Below the pieces are notes generated by a model. It had not been told where the DNA came from. It saw only the letters and a program-made list of their open reading frames with translations, and made no database searches. The position numbers were made by a program, and so were the translations under genes. 64,000 bases of DNA, from assembly GCA_012934845.2 (NCBI GenBank), contig WNNJ02000942.1, forward strand, positions 248,001 to 312,000, read 5' to 3'. This document shows positions 57,501-64,000 of this stretch, one piece after another (within the stretch, counting starts at the first letter, position 1; each line of letters starts with the position of its first letter). This DNA comes from Pomphorhynchus laevis (Eukaryota; Acanthocephala; Palaeacanthocephala; Echinorhynchida; Pomphorhynchidae).

Positions 57501-60500
57501 AAAATCAGTAAAATCTTAAAAATAAAGATTATGTAATCTTCATTATAATTATCTTATGTAATCTTAAAAATAAAGATAAATATTTATAAAGATTTTATTC
57601 TATTTTAAATAGTATAAAATATTTTTCATCCATTAAAACTTTCTGCTTACGAGTTAAAATTTAGTTTTAATATAAACGAAAGAATTTATAAATACTATAT
57701 CGATATTTATAAAATATAATAATATATTATAATATATAATATATATCGTATAATATATAATATTATACGATATTTATAATATATAAATATCGTATCAATA
57801 ATACATAGTTTCAGTATTTCTGACAGAGGTTATATTACAGTGAAAACAAATAATAATAACAAATAACAAACAATAATAACTTTTCAGTTGAACAAATGAG
57901 ATAACTGAGTCTACGTTTTTTATACGATATATAAATAAAAAATAAAGATAAATAATATATACGAGACAAAAAAGAACAAGTTTTCAAAAATGATCGCTAT
58001 TTGTCGTCTTCATTCTCATGGCCTCATGTCCGGCGGGATCTGATCCCCACAGCCAATCCAACACGTCGCTCTTCGACTGAATGATATATACACATATATC
58101 ATTACCGGCAGCGAACAATTTTAACAAACATGCCGACAGTACAAAATTGCTACTAATTAAAGTTGAAATGAGTGTCATATCAGCTAACTGAGTCTACGTA
58201 TTTTATGTGATATATAAATAAAAATAAAGATAAAGATTTTATACAATTTATATTTGATGATAGACCTGTAAACTTTTTGACAATTCAAATTTTTTTTGAG
58301 ATAATTGTTACCTATTGTATTAATATAATAATTTACTTTAAAATCATCTTAAAAATAATAGCTTATTCGTATTACATTTTTGTAGAAGACGTCTATGGTG
58401 ATTTCATTGATATGGAAACTGGTGAAGAGCACAAAGCCGGTGATGAAGTGGAATCAGGCATAAATAAAACTAGCTTGAATGTATTTATTGAAATACATTT
58501 AGATACTGAAGTGGTTGAACCTAAGGAAGAAAAATCGCGTAAAGACGCAATAAGAGATAAAAAGCTTATGAAGAAACAGCAGTTTGATGCAGTGTACGAT
58601 AATGTTGCAGATAAAGATGGATTTTATAAAAGCTTAAAAGAAGAAGTCGATTTACAAACTGAAGTATACTACTTTCTGCTTTCATAGTTGACTTTAATAA
58701 TATGTGCTTCAGTTAAATCGCAACGAGATGGAGAATATTGAAAATGCTCAAGAACGTGTAGATATCTATGGTCATTCACCTGGAAGCTATGTTCGTATAG
58801 AACTTGATGATGTACCTTGTGAGTTTATCAAAAACTTCGAGCCTTGTTATCCACTCGTATTAGGATGCGTTAATAGTGTAGAGCATTCAATTGGTGTTGT
58901 CGATGTAAGTCGATTTAATAAATTTTGTTTATTTTACTTTATGTTATTTTTGTAGAAATGGTGTTTAGCAATTTATCGTATAATTGATACATTATATTTA
59001 TCAATTAATGCCATAGATTAAATTTATTCATAAGTATATGTTTCGTAGTTATTTAATTTCGTTGTTACAAAATTAAAATTATTTTTGCATTTAAATATTT
59101 TTTGTTTATTATTTACAAAATATTTTAATTTTTTTAATATTTTTATACTTAAATATTTGTCTTTATATTTTCTTCAAATTAACTTTTTTATTGAATATTT
59201 TGTAAAATTTAATTATTTTGTACATTTAAATTATTTAAATGTATTAACATTTTATTAATTATTAATAATTAATTATTTATATTTTTAAATTATTTTGTAT
59301 ATTTTTGAATATTCTAAAAATGTTCTTTTTTGCATTTTCGAAACATTCCTTCAATCCAAAAGCGTTCTTTTTGTGATTAAATCTCATTCAAATCTGTAAT
59401 TTAGTAATTAGCTAAATAAAGTAATTAACAAAAGTCTGAACTTTCAATAAAGTAAAACGTTTTACTCTAAAGTAAATTATTTACTTTCGATAACATCTTT
59501 ACTTTCAAGTTGGGTCAATAACTGAATTGAAATAAAGAAATTTTATTTTGTTTCTTGCTGTATACTCTGATCATTTTCAAAAATGTAACAATTATGTTTT
59601 GATACCATACTTAGATGTCTTTAAAAAATCGTTACAAAACTTATAATTTCATCCGATTATGTGATAATCTGTTGAAATTCCATTATTAGAATCATTAATT
59701 GTATGTTAGAATAGTATGAAAGAATAGTATTTTCAGAATATTTTATATCCTGACTCTGTTCAATTGTTCCATATTTCAAAATATACTTTTAAAATGTTTT
59801 TAATGTTTTGTTTTTATTCGAAACAGACATTATATATTTATAAAAATATTGTTTTGGACAATTTAATTTATTTTTTTAAAATCTACGAAAATTAATAAAA
59901 AATAAATTAATAAAAATTTAATTTTATGATTTTTCATAAAACATTGTCTTCTTACTTCCTTTAATTTGTGGTTCCTAATTTAAAGTTTTTCAAAATTAAG
60001 ATTGTTTATTTTTACTAATATATCATTATTTATAATTTTCGCAATTAATTCAATTCCATAAACGATAAAAAAATTGAAATCGTAAGTTTTTAATGTTTTA
60101 TGTTAATTAGCAATTAGTGTTTTTTTTGCAAGGTCCGAATTCGTAAACATAGATGGCATAAGAAAGTGATAAAATGCCGTGATCCGATAATTGTTTCTGT
60201 TGGATGGCGCCGTTTCCAAACAATTCCTTTGCTGTTTACTCAAGATCATAATATGCGATGTAGATATCTAAAATACACGCCAACTAATATGCATTGTCGA
60301 GCAATATTTTGGGGTATAAAGTCATCTCGCCAGTTCGCGTTACTTACTGATATTTAAGGTCCGCTTACACCTCAAAACTCGGGCGTACTTATCTGGCAGG
60401 ACACGTCTCCTAATACCGTAATGGGAGAATCTGACTTGTTTCTGTATATTTTCTATGATCCTTTAGACACTGTTTAGAATTGCAGCTACAGGAGTTATTC

Positions 60501-60589
60501 TAGGCCATGATAAAACGCCATCTGTCGTTAAAAAACTTAAGCTTACTGGCGAACCGTTAAAGGTTTTTCAGAAAACAGCGTTTATTCAA
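40966..60589 (+). CDS. BMS1: BMS1, ribosome-biogenesis GTPase-like factor (17 exons, C-terminus not in window)
   Basis: BMS1 is a nucleolar GTPase-like component of the small-subunit processome that helps load RCL1 and is needed for 18S rRNA maturation. Exons joined by phase: 40966-41153, 42244-42434, 42479-42558, 52340-52528, 52574-52719, 53289-53401, 53447-53667, 54892-55001, 55508-55584, 55633-55707, 55760-55902, 55962-56031, 58386-58663, 58713-58904, 60133-60313, 60359 to about 60437 (or 60443), 60478-60589. With the 60437 choice this is 2445 bases, 815 codons, no internal stop, all GT-AG. The start RNPKAFAV region, P-loop [47 protein letters not shown] and KKLKLTG all match the family. 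The rest of the C-terminal domain is absent, so it lies beyond the window or the gene is broken by the downstream element. The acidic middle is unusually short. Exons 9-10 are the least certain. Confidence 0.9.
42850..45640. repeat. 197-bp satellite, third block (inside BMS1 intron 3)
   Basis: About fourteen head-to-tail units; identical reading positions at 43335, 43532, 43926 and 44123 give an exact 197-bp period and multiples of it. Both variants of the second block are present, plus a more diverged unit at 44951-45000 and 45355-45420 (AAATGCTAGATTGCAAATTTAG; GATGAAGATATCAG). It lies 290 bp after BMS1 exon 3. Confidence 0.9.
45620..45740. repeat. Cluster of nested AT palindromes at the satellite edge
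   Basis: Repeated inverted words: AAACTTATTTCAATAAGTTT (about 45631-45650), a second overlapping pair to 45695, then ATCTATTGAATATAGAT and ATTCAATAGAT. They arise from satellite sequence (AGTAAACTAATTATTTCA-like) folded on itself, and mark where the array decays. Confidence 0.75.
45741..47694. other. AT-rich part of BMS1 intron 3
   Basis: Very AT-rich. Imperfect repeats of about 350 bp can be seen (TTGGTCATGTTGATTTTAAT at 46798 and TCGTCATGTTGATTTTAATT at 46938; ATTCTTGGT words at 46820, 46960 and 47275). No gene recognised. Confidence 0.5.
48149..48799 (-). pseudogene. RT palm, connection and RNase H of the hepadnavirus-like element
   Basis: Three overlapping frames, so at least two frameshifts. 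The tyrosine of the catalytic YxDD is replaced by histidine (WTHIDDMIL), a one-base change. The RNase H first aspartate is in [10 protein letters not shown]. Beyond a stop at 48149 the same frame continues with [20 protein letters not shown] (the E motif), then a second stop, and [12 protein letters not shown], where a histidine replaces the usual aspartate. The element is dead, but the domain order RT, connection, RNase H is clear. Confidence 0.65.
48787..50954 (+). mobile_element. Intact-looking hAT DNA transposon
   Basis: 2168 bp. The ends CAGAGGTGGGC (48787) and GCCCACCCCTG (50944-50954) are inverted repeats with one mismatch over 11 bp. It is flanked by an exact 8-bp target duplication GCTTAGTG (48779-48786 and 50955-50962), the hallmark of hAT insertion. 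Near the left end are three copies of GCGGCCTCCGAG, two in a perfect 26-bp palindrome (48807-48832) and one at 48843-48854, possible transposase-binding sites. It encodes one uninterrupted transposase. It landed inside the reverse-transcriptase element within BMS1 intron 3. Confidence 0.95.
48991..50805 (+). CDS. hAT transposase
   Basis: 604 codons, uninterrupted, starting [17 protein letters not shown]. An N-terminal BED-like finger lies at about residues 34-57 ([10 protein letters not shown], then H..TH). The DDE catalytic residues fit: D182 in [10 protein letters not shown]249 in [13 protein letters not shown]551 in CCESAFSHM. The C-terminal dimerisation region ([36 protein letters not shown]) is complete. 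Overall it resembles Charlie-type hAT transposases related to the host proteins GTF2IRD2 and FAM200/ZBED. An in-frame ATG lies at 48991; the open frame at 48744-49031 in another frame is chance. Complete ends, intact frame and exact target duplication suggest a recent insertion that may be competent. Confidence 0.95.
   Translation: MSSQKKRKIDSENRVFNIEWEYDYFFVQSKNGMVCLICRANLTTIKKFNAEKHYGTHINMPICRLDGECRKEKILELKNSIKKQQTLFKNIFNLGLLQTKASYLIAHLMGKRGKPYSDSEFIKEAITTTVKCIDPDKVEKYENLALSRRTIVSLQTDIAKNLQQKLSFLLADPNAFYSLAIDESTDSTDSAQLLIFIRIVDKNFNLREELLGMQTLKGQARGIDILEKVQDQIQKSKVNPEFLVSICTDGAPSMVGKNSGFIAKMKDIIKPLEIRSFHCILHQQNLCIKSVSLGSVFKKVNEIVIFIRSNATRHRQFRSMMENDEFHGSYDLLYHSSVRWLSEANVLKRVFDIREKIIQFFSNLNKSCDLSNIYFIIDMSFLVDIMMKQRELNLSLQGQKNNIFASWKKVKAFRATIILLRNQIKDKHFSKIHFTYLHEVTRLNYPTAEMLENYERYLTDLHTQYQSRFNDFDAFESELTLVFEPHLVEIHKVEEEFQIEIIELLNDNILINRFVQNHDIYDIWRFASKYSALQKNAQKILTIFSTTYCCESAFSHMTKIKSSQRTSLSDNHLEESLILRTSNLEPDIDQLTQAKYKKKFGSNE
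51032..51627 (-). pseudogene. N-terminal and finger regions of the same RT element
   Basis: 51627-51406 (73 codons: [32 protein letters not shown]) and 51409-51032 (125 codons: [58 protein letters not shown]). The second holds the RT finger pattern, basic Gly-Ile-Ile, then KK..SYILIYD. The first could be part of a terminal-protein or spacer-like region, which I cannot confirm. Further decayed sequence runs to 52074. Confidence 0.55.
52340..53667 (+). CDS. BMS1: BMS1 exons 4-7 (rest of G-like domain and beta-barrel)
   Basis: Exon 4: [36 protein letters not shown] (the G4-like NHLD), RFWTEIYK. Exon 5: [35 protein letters not shown]. Exon 6: [20 protein letters not shown]. Exon 7: [40 protein letters not shown]. 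Introns of 45, 569 and 45 bp separate them. All phases fit. Confidence 0.9.
53668..54891. other. BMS1 intron 7
   Basis: AT-rich. A block of about 170 bp at 54085-54280 (AAAATGGGAAATTAATATTT, CAATTCATTTATGTTTTT, AAAAAATCAAAGATAATAGT) recurs diverged at 54650-54810, an internal duplication. No gene. Confidence 0.6.
54892..56031 (+). CDS. BMS1: BMS1 exons 8-12 (short central region)
   Basis: Exon 8 ([20 protein letters not shown]) and exon 9 ([20 protein letters not shown]) match poorly conserved parts. Exon 10 ([16 protein letters not shown]) sits where the family has a conserved segment before the acidic DEEL motif. Exon 11 ([34 protein letters not shown]) and exon 12 ([20 protein letters not shown]) fit the family well. 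Introns are 506, 48, 52 and 59 bp. The long acidic block usual in other species is absent or reduced. Exon 9/10 borders were chosen by phase and splice dinucleotides. Confidence 0.7.
55002..55507. other. BMS1 intron 8
   Basis: AT-rich, with TATAATA-type simple sequence at 55060-55190. No gene seen. Confidence 0.6.
56032..58385. repeat. BMS1 intron 12, filled with Penelope-like 3'-end copies
   Basis: Antisense copies of the terminal unit: the word AACTGAGTCTACGTA or variants at about 56480, 56598, 57123, 57302, 57900 and 58188. A full structured core is at 56725-56885 (CTGCTATGT 56766-56774 with ACATAGCAG 56806-56814; GACCC 56787-56791 with GGGTC 56817-56821), and a truncated core at 57452-57515. 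A dispersed word, CATAGTTTCAGTATTTCTGA, recurs at about 57028 and 57803. A TA palindrome lies at 57710-57780. GC-richer DNA at 57990-58170 has a 64-codon minus frame ([19 protein letters not shown]) I cannot classify. Confidence 0.6.
58386..60589 (+). CDS. BMS1: BMS1 exons 13-17 (start of the C-terminal domain)
   Basis: Exon 13: [28 protein letters not shown]. Exon 14: [35 protein letters not shown]. Exon 15: [44 protein letters not shown]. Exon 16: [14 protein letters not shown]. Exon 17: [34 protein letters not shown]. Introns are 49, 1228, 45 and about 40 bp. A donor GT follows exon 17 (60590), but no further BMS1 exon is recognisable before the Penelope-like element at 61.4 kb. Confidence 0.85.
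58905..60132. other. BMS1 intron 14
   Basis: 1228 bp, AT-rich, with no recognisable element. Ends in a T-run followed by GCAAG, the acceptor of exon 15. Confidence 0.6.
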
Positions 60590-61400
60590 GTATGCAAATT
60601 TCTTTTTTAAATATAAATATTGAATTGCTGTTTAATAAGATAATAAAACTTTATTGTTCCTTACCTTTAGTTAGTTCAAAGAACCGAATAAATACGAGAA
60701 AATATGTGAAATAAAATATTGTTTGTTTAATTTATTTTGTTTAATTTATTTTGTGTAATTTTCTCATTGCGAATATTGCCCACTAATGCTTTCCTCAATA
60801 AATTCGATTTTGAATCACGACATAATACTACTTTTATTGACAATTCGTTAAATTCAATAAAATTATGGCAATTCTAAACAATAAAATTAAAGTAGATTAA
60901 TTTTATAATAATTCCATAATCTGAGATTTATAAATTTAAATTTAAGTTTAAATTTAAGATCGAATTTAAAGATAATTAAATTTTTGACATAATCAAAATT
61001 TTACATATCTTTTTTGACCATTAAAAATGGCCATTTGTTCTTGTCGTCTTGTTATTATTTTTGGTTCACAATTTCATGATTTAATGTAAATAATCTCTAC
61101 ATATACTATTTGTGTATTTTATCATACTTTGTTAATTTATTATATCGACTAATCGTGGTATGGATTTTATCCATTATTTATTAATTAATAATTTTTAGTG
61201 TTTATTTGATAGTTAATTAATTTGACAATAATCATCTCAATTAATTTAATATCGAAATTTTTAATAAAATTAATAAATATTTATTTATGGAGTTTAATCC
61301 TGATGTATGAAAGTTCAAAAAAGTAACATTTGTTGCGTCAACAAATGTTAAAGCAACAAACATTAAAGCATAACTATATAGTTACTTTCTTAATAGTTTC
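60590..61400. other. AT-rich sequence after BMS1 exon 17
   Basis: Intron or flank. No further BMS1 coding signal. Near the end are two hairpins, AACATTTGTTG/CAACAAATGTT (about 61326-61350) and a CTTTCTTAATAG/CTATTAAGAAAG pair (about 61385-61415), directly before the Penelope-like element. Confidence 0.45.
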
Positions 61401-63877
61401 TTACTATTAAGAAAGCTGCTATCAAAAGGGTATAAATATAGATTAAATAATAACAACGACAAAAATAAAATTTACAATTCGTTATATAATAACTTAAATG
61501 ATTACTTTAGTAAGCTGATTAATAGTGAAAGCTCGAATATATCTAAGATAAAAATTTGGAAAGATTATATATTTGATAAAATTAAAAATAAAATGAAAAT
61601 AACAAACAATTATAAAAGGAAAGATAAAATTAATAAAGATATGTATACAGAACTTACTAAATTAAAGGATAACTATATAATAACAACTATTGATAAAGCT
61701 AGTAATAACTTTGTCTTCATATGCAAAAAGCTTTATTATGATATACTAATGAAAGAGGTTAATTCTAATGATTTAAATGTAAATCCAACATATGAACGTA
61801 GTGAGTTGAGTTTAGAAACAATTATTACAAGTTATTGTAATGATTACAGTAAATGTATTCCTAAAATAAGGTATAAGTTTTACCGCCATTAGGATGAAAA
61901 ATTTGTAATTATGATAAAAAAATTGAAATATATATGTAACAATAATATTAGAAACATTATAGAAACTCAATGCAAAAGTCTTAATTTTGATAAAATAAAT
62001 GGACATATATGTACCCATAATCTAGAATTAATTGAAAACAATGAATTAAGGAAAATGCTTTCAAAATAATGCCGACAATAATAAAATTTATCTAAATTCC
62101 CAAAAAAAATTAGATTTGGCTATTATAAAGAGCGCGTTAGAAAAATTAATTTGACTTATATTGAACATTGGTATTACTACGCTTATCAACCTTAGATTTT
62201 GTCACCAATTTTATTGAAAACCGCAGTTTTTAATAAAACAACTATTGATAAAGCTAGTAATAACTTTGTCTTCATATGCAAAAAGTTTTATTATGATATA
62301 CTAGTGAAAGAGGTTAATTCTAATGATTTAAATGTAAATCCAGCATATGAACGTAGTGAGTTGAGTTTAGAAACAATTATTACAAGTCACTATTCTATAA
62401 TGGATAAAAAGGGTATAAAGGTTGAATTAGATAATAAAACTATACCTATATTATATTGGAATCCAAAATTACATAAAAATCCAATAAAACCTAGGTTCAT
62501 ATGTAGTGCGTTTAAATGCACATTAAAACCATTTTCTGTTTATATGAATAAAATAATTAAAGTAATTAAATCAAACTTTTTAGATAAAATTAAAAAGAAA
62601 ATGAAAATAACAAACAATTATAAAATAGTTTATAAAGTAGGGACATCTATATTTACACAAATGAACGGTATTACCTTCCAATGAAAGGTAAGTGAGTTGA
62701 GTTTTGAAACAATTAGTACAAGTCACTGTTCTATAATAGATAAAGAGGGTATAAAAATTGAATCAGATAATAAAACTATACCTATATTATATTGGAATCC
62801 AAAATTACAAAAAAATTCAATAAAACCTAGGTTCATATGTAGTGCGTTTAAATGTACATTAAAACCACTTTCTGTCTATATGAATAAAATACTTAAAGTA
62901 ATTAAAGCACACTTCAAAAAATATTGTAAGGTAATCGAAATTAATACTGGTATAAAACACTATTTCAGTATTAATTCTACAAAGGAATTTTAAGAACAGA
63001 CAAAAGGAATAAATCTTCAAAATATAAATACATACGATTTTAGTACGCTTTATACAAATCTAGATTTAGTAAATATTAAAGAAGCGTTAGTAAAATTAAT
63101 TAATCTTATAATCGAAAAAATATATACATATATGTTATAATAATTATAACGCCTATCTAACAAAAATTAAACCATCAAGTAAATATAAATATATGGATAA
63201 CATTGAATTAATAGAATCCTTAAATATTTTGATAAATCAAAATTATTTAAAAGTAGGGACATTTATATTTAGACAAGTAAAAGGTGTTCCAATTGGTGGT
63301 AATTGTAGCCCGATTATAGCTGACTTGTTTTTAAGCTTTATAGAATATGAATTTGTTCATAACTGTGTAAAAACTAAATCTAAACAATATAAATATATGA
63401 AATATGTTTCGATACATTGATGATATATGTGCATTTAATTCTAATAATTTTTATTCAATTAGTGAGCACATTTATCCAGAAAGCCTCATTCTTAACAAAA
63501 CCAATATTGATGATAAAGAAGGTGTATATCTAGATATGAACATTAAATTAACATTAACTAAAACTACTATTAATTTATATCGTAAAGATGACATATTTTA
63601 ATTTACAAGAAACATATTTTTGCATGAGCATTCATGCATTCCGTATAATATAAAATATAATACATTAAATAATGAAATTTTAAAAATTGCAACAATATGT
63701 AATGATATTGGCTTTCTTCAAAATCATTTAAATAATTTAATAGATACATATTTTAAATTAGGTTACTATAAAAATAACATCAAGCAGAAAATAGTAAAAT
63801 ATATAAATCAACACAATAATATAAAGAATAAATTTAAACTCTTAAGTGGCAAATTTTTATGGATGGATAATAAATAA
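61401..63877 (+). pseudogene. Scrambled Penelope-like element (RT only, no GIY-YIG)
   Basis: Segments of the same family as the 17.9-20.4-kb copy, in shuffled order. Linker and RT start run 61440-61850. A jump then goes back to an earlier linker piece (61853-62070; IPKIRYKFYRH, CNNNIRNIIETQCK). A second copy of the RT start is at 62235-62560 (IDKASNNFVFICKKFYYDIL, IPILYWNPKLHKNPIKPRFI), then a broken joint at 62575-62690, a third copy of IPILYWNPKLQKN at 62697-62993, and the normal remainder: 63193-63420 (RQVKGVPIGGNCSPIIADLF), 63404-63601 (FRYIDDICAF) and 63620-63877 (HEHSCIPYNIKYN to WMDNK). The last 700 bp are nearly identical to the minus-strand copy. No full ORF; dead. Confidence 0.8.
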
Positions 63878-63880
63878 TAT

Positions 63881-64000
63881 ACTTTGTATTAGAATAAGAT
63901 ACTAGATAGTTATTTCAGAGGAAATACATCATTAGCATGTATTTGGCCCCGCTGCTATGTTGGGTAGAGGAGTTAGGGGCCGAAACCTGATAGCATAGCA
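63881..64000 (+). repeat. Structured 3' module of the Penelope-like element (cut by window end)
   Basis: Starts 4 bp after the RT stop: ACTTTGTATTAGAATAAGAT, an AAATACAT/ATGTATTT hairpin (63922-63943), GGCCCC (63945-63950), CTGCTATG (63952-63959), GGGGCC (63976-63981), then CATAGCA at the window edge (63994-64000). The two helices interlock as a pseudoknot, the same layout as at 17259-17413. Confidence 0.8.

Noticed and set aside
1-64000. tRNA, rRNA or other standard RNA genes
   Set aside because: I looked for cloverleaf-like words and rRNA core motifs on both strands and found none I could support by eye; a tRNAscan or Infernal run would settle this.

Overview
Eukaryotic nuclear DNA, very AT-rich. 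The window carries one recognisable host gene, cut into 17 exons, in a dense and nested mass of retrotransposons, DNA transposons and satellite. The element mix (CR1/jockey-like LINEs, a MULE with a FLYWCH-like finger, a hAT, Penelope-like elements, a possible hepadnavirus-related retroelement) and the AT bias suggest an arthropod, but I cannot name the taxon. Many host introns are tiny (about 40-59 bp) and sit beside multi-kilobase ones filled with repeats.

Region by region. 1-7.2 kb: AT-rich spacer with two decayed minus-strand LINE remnants (1.9-2.7 and 5.0-7.2 kb). 7.66-9.5 kb: a tandem array, spaced about 310 bp, of a structured non-coding module that is also the 3' end of the Penelope-like elements here. 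10-14.4 kb: a decayed LINE (type A) with a duplicated tail and palindromes. 14.4-17 kb: AT-rich, no firm gene. 17.0-20.4 kb: minus-strand Penelope-like elements in head-to-tail order; the longer copy has its GIY-YIG endonuclease before the reverse transcriptase (permuted, Naiad-like). 20.4-23.5 kb: LINE tail and repeats. 23.5-25.1 kb: a nearly intact MULE. 25.3-38.4 kb: nested LINEs. Type B (PHD-like plus RRM-like ORF1, then endonuclease/RT ORF2) lies as two plus-strand copies at 26.2-31.7 kb and one minus-strand copy at 33.5-36.7 kb. The minus copy split a type A LINE and left a 7-bp target duplication.

31.7-32.2, 38.4-40.1 and 42.9-45.6 kb: a 197-bp satellite. 40.97-60.59 kb (+): BMS1, the GTPase-like ribosome-biogenesis factor. 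Its exons join in phase for 815 codons, and the C-terminal part is not found in the window. Its third intron (9.8 kb) holds satellite plus a broken reverse-transcriptase element with a hepadnavirus-like layout, which is itself interrupted by an apparently intact hAT transposon (8-bp target duplication, 604-aa transposase). 61.4-64.0 kb: a scrambled plus-strand Penelope-like element ending in the same structured 3' module.

Apart from BMS1 (40S subunit maturation) everything recognisable is mobile or repetitive. The points most worth a second look are the conserved pseudoknot-forming module at Penelope-like 3' ends and its tandem array, the permuted Penelope-like element with one in-frame TGA, the hepadnavirus-like fossil inside a BMS1 intron, and the intact hAT within it.
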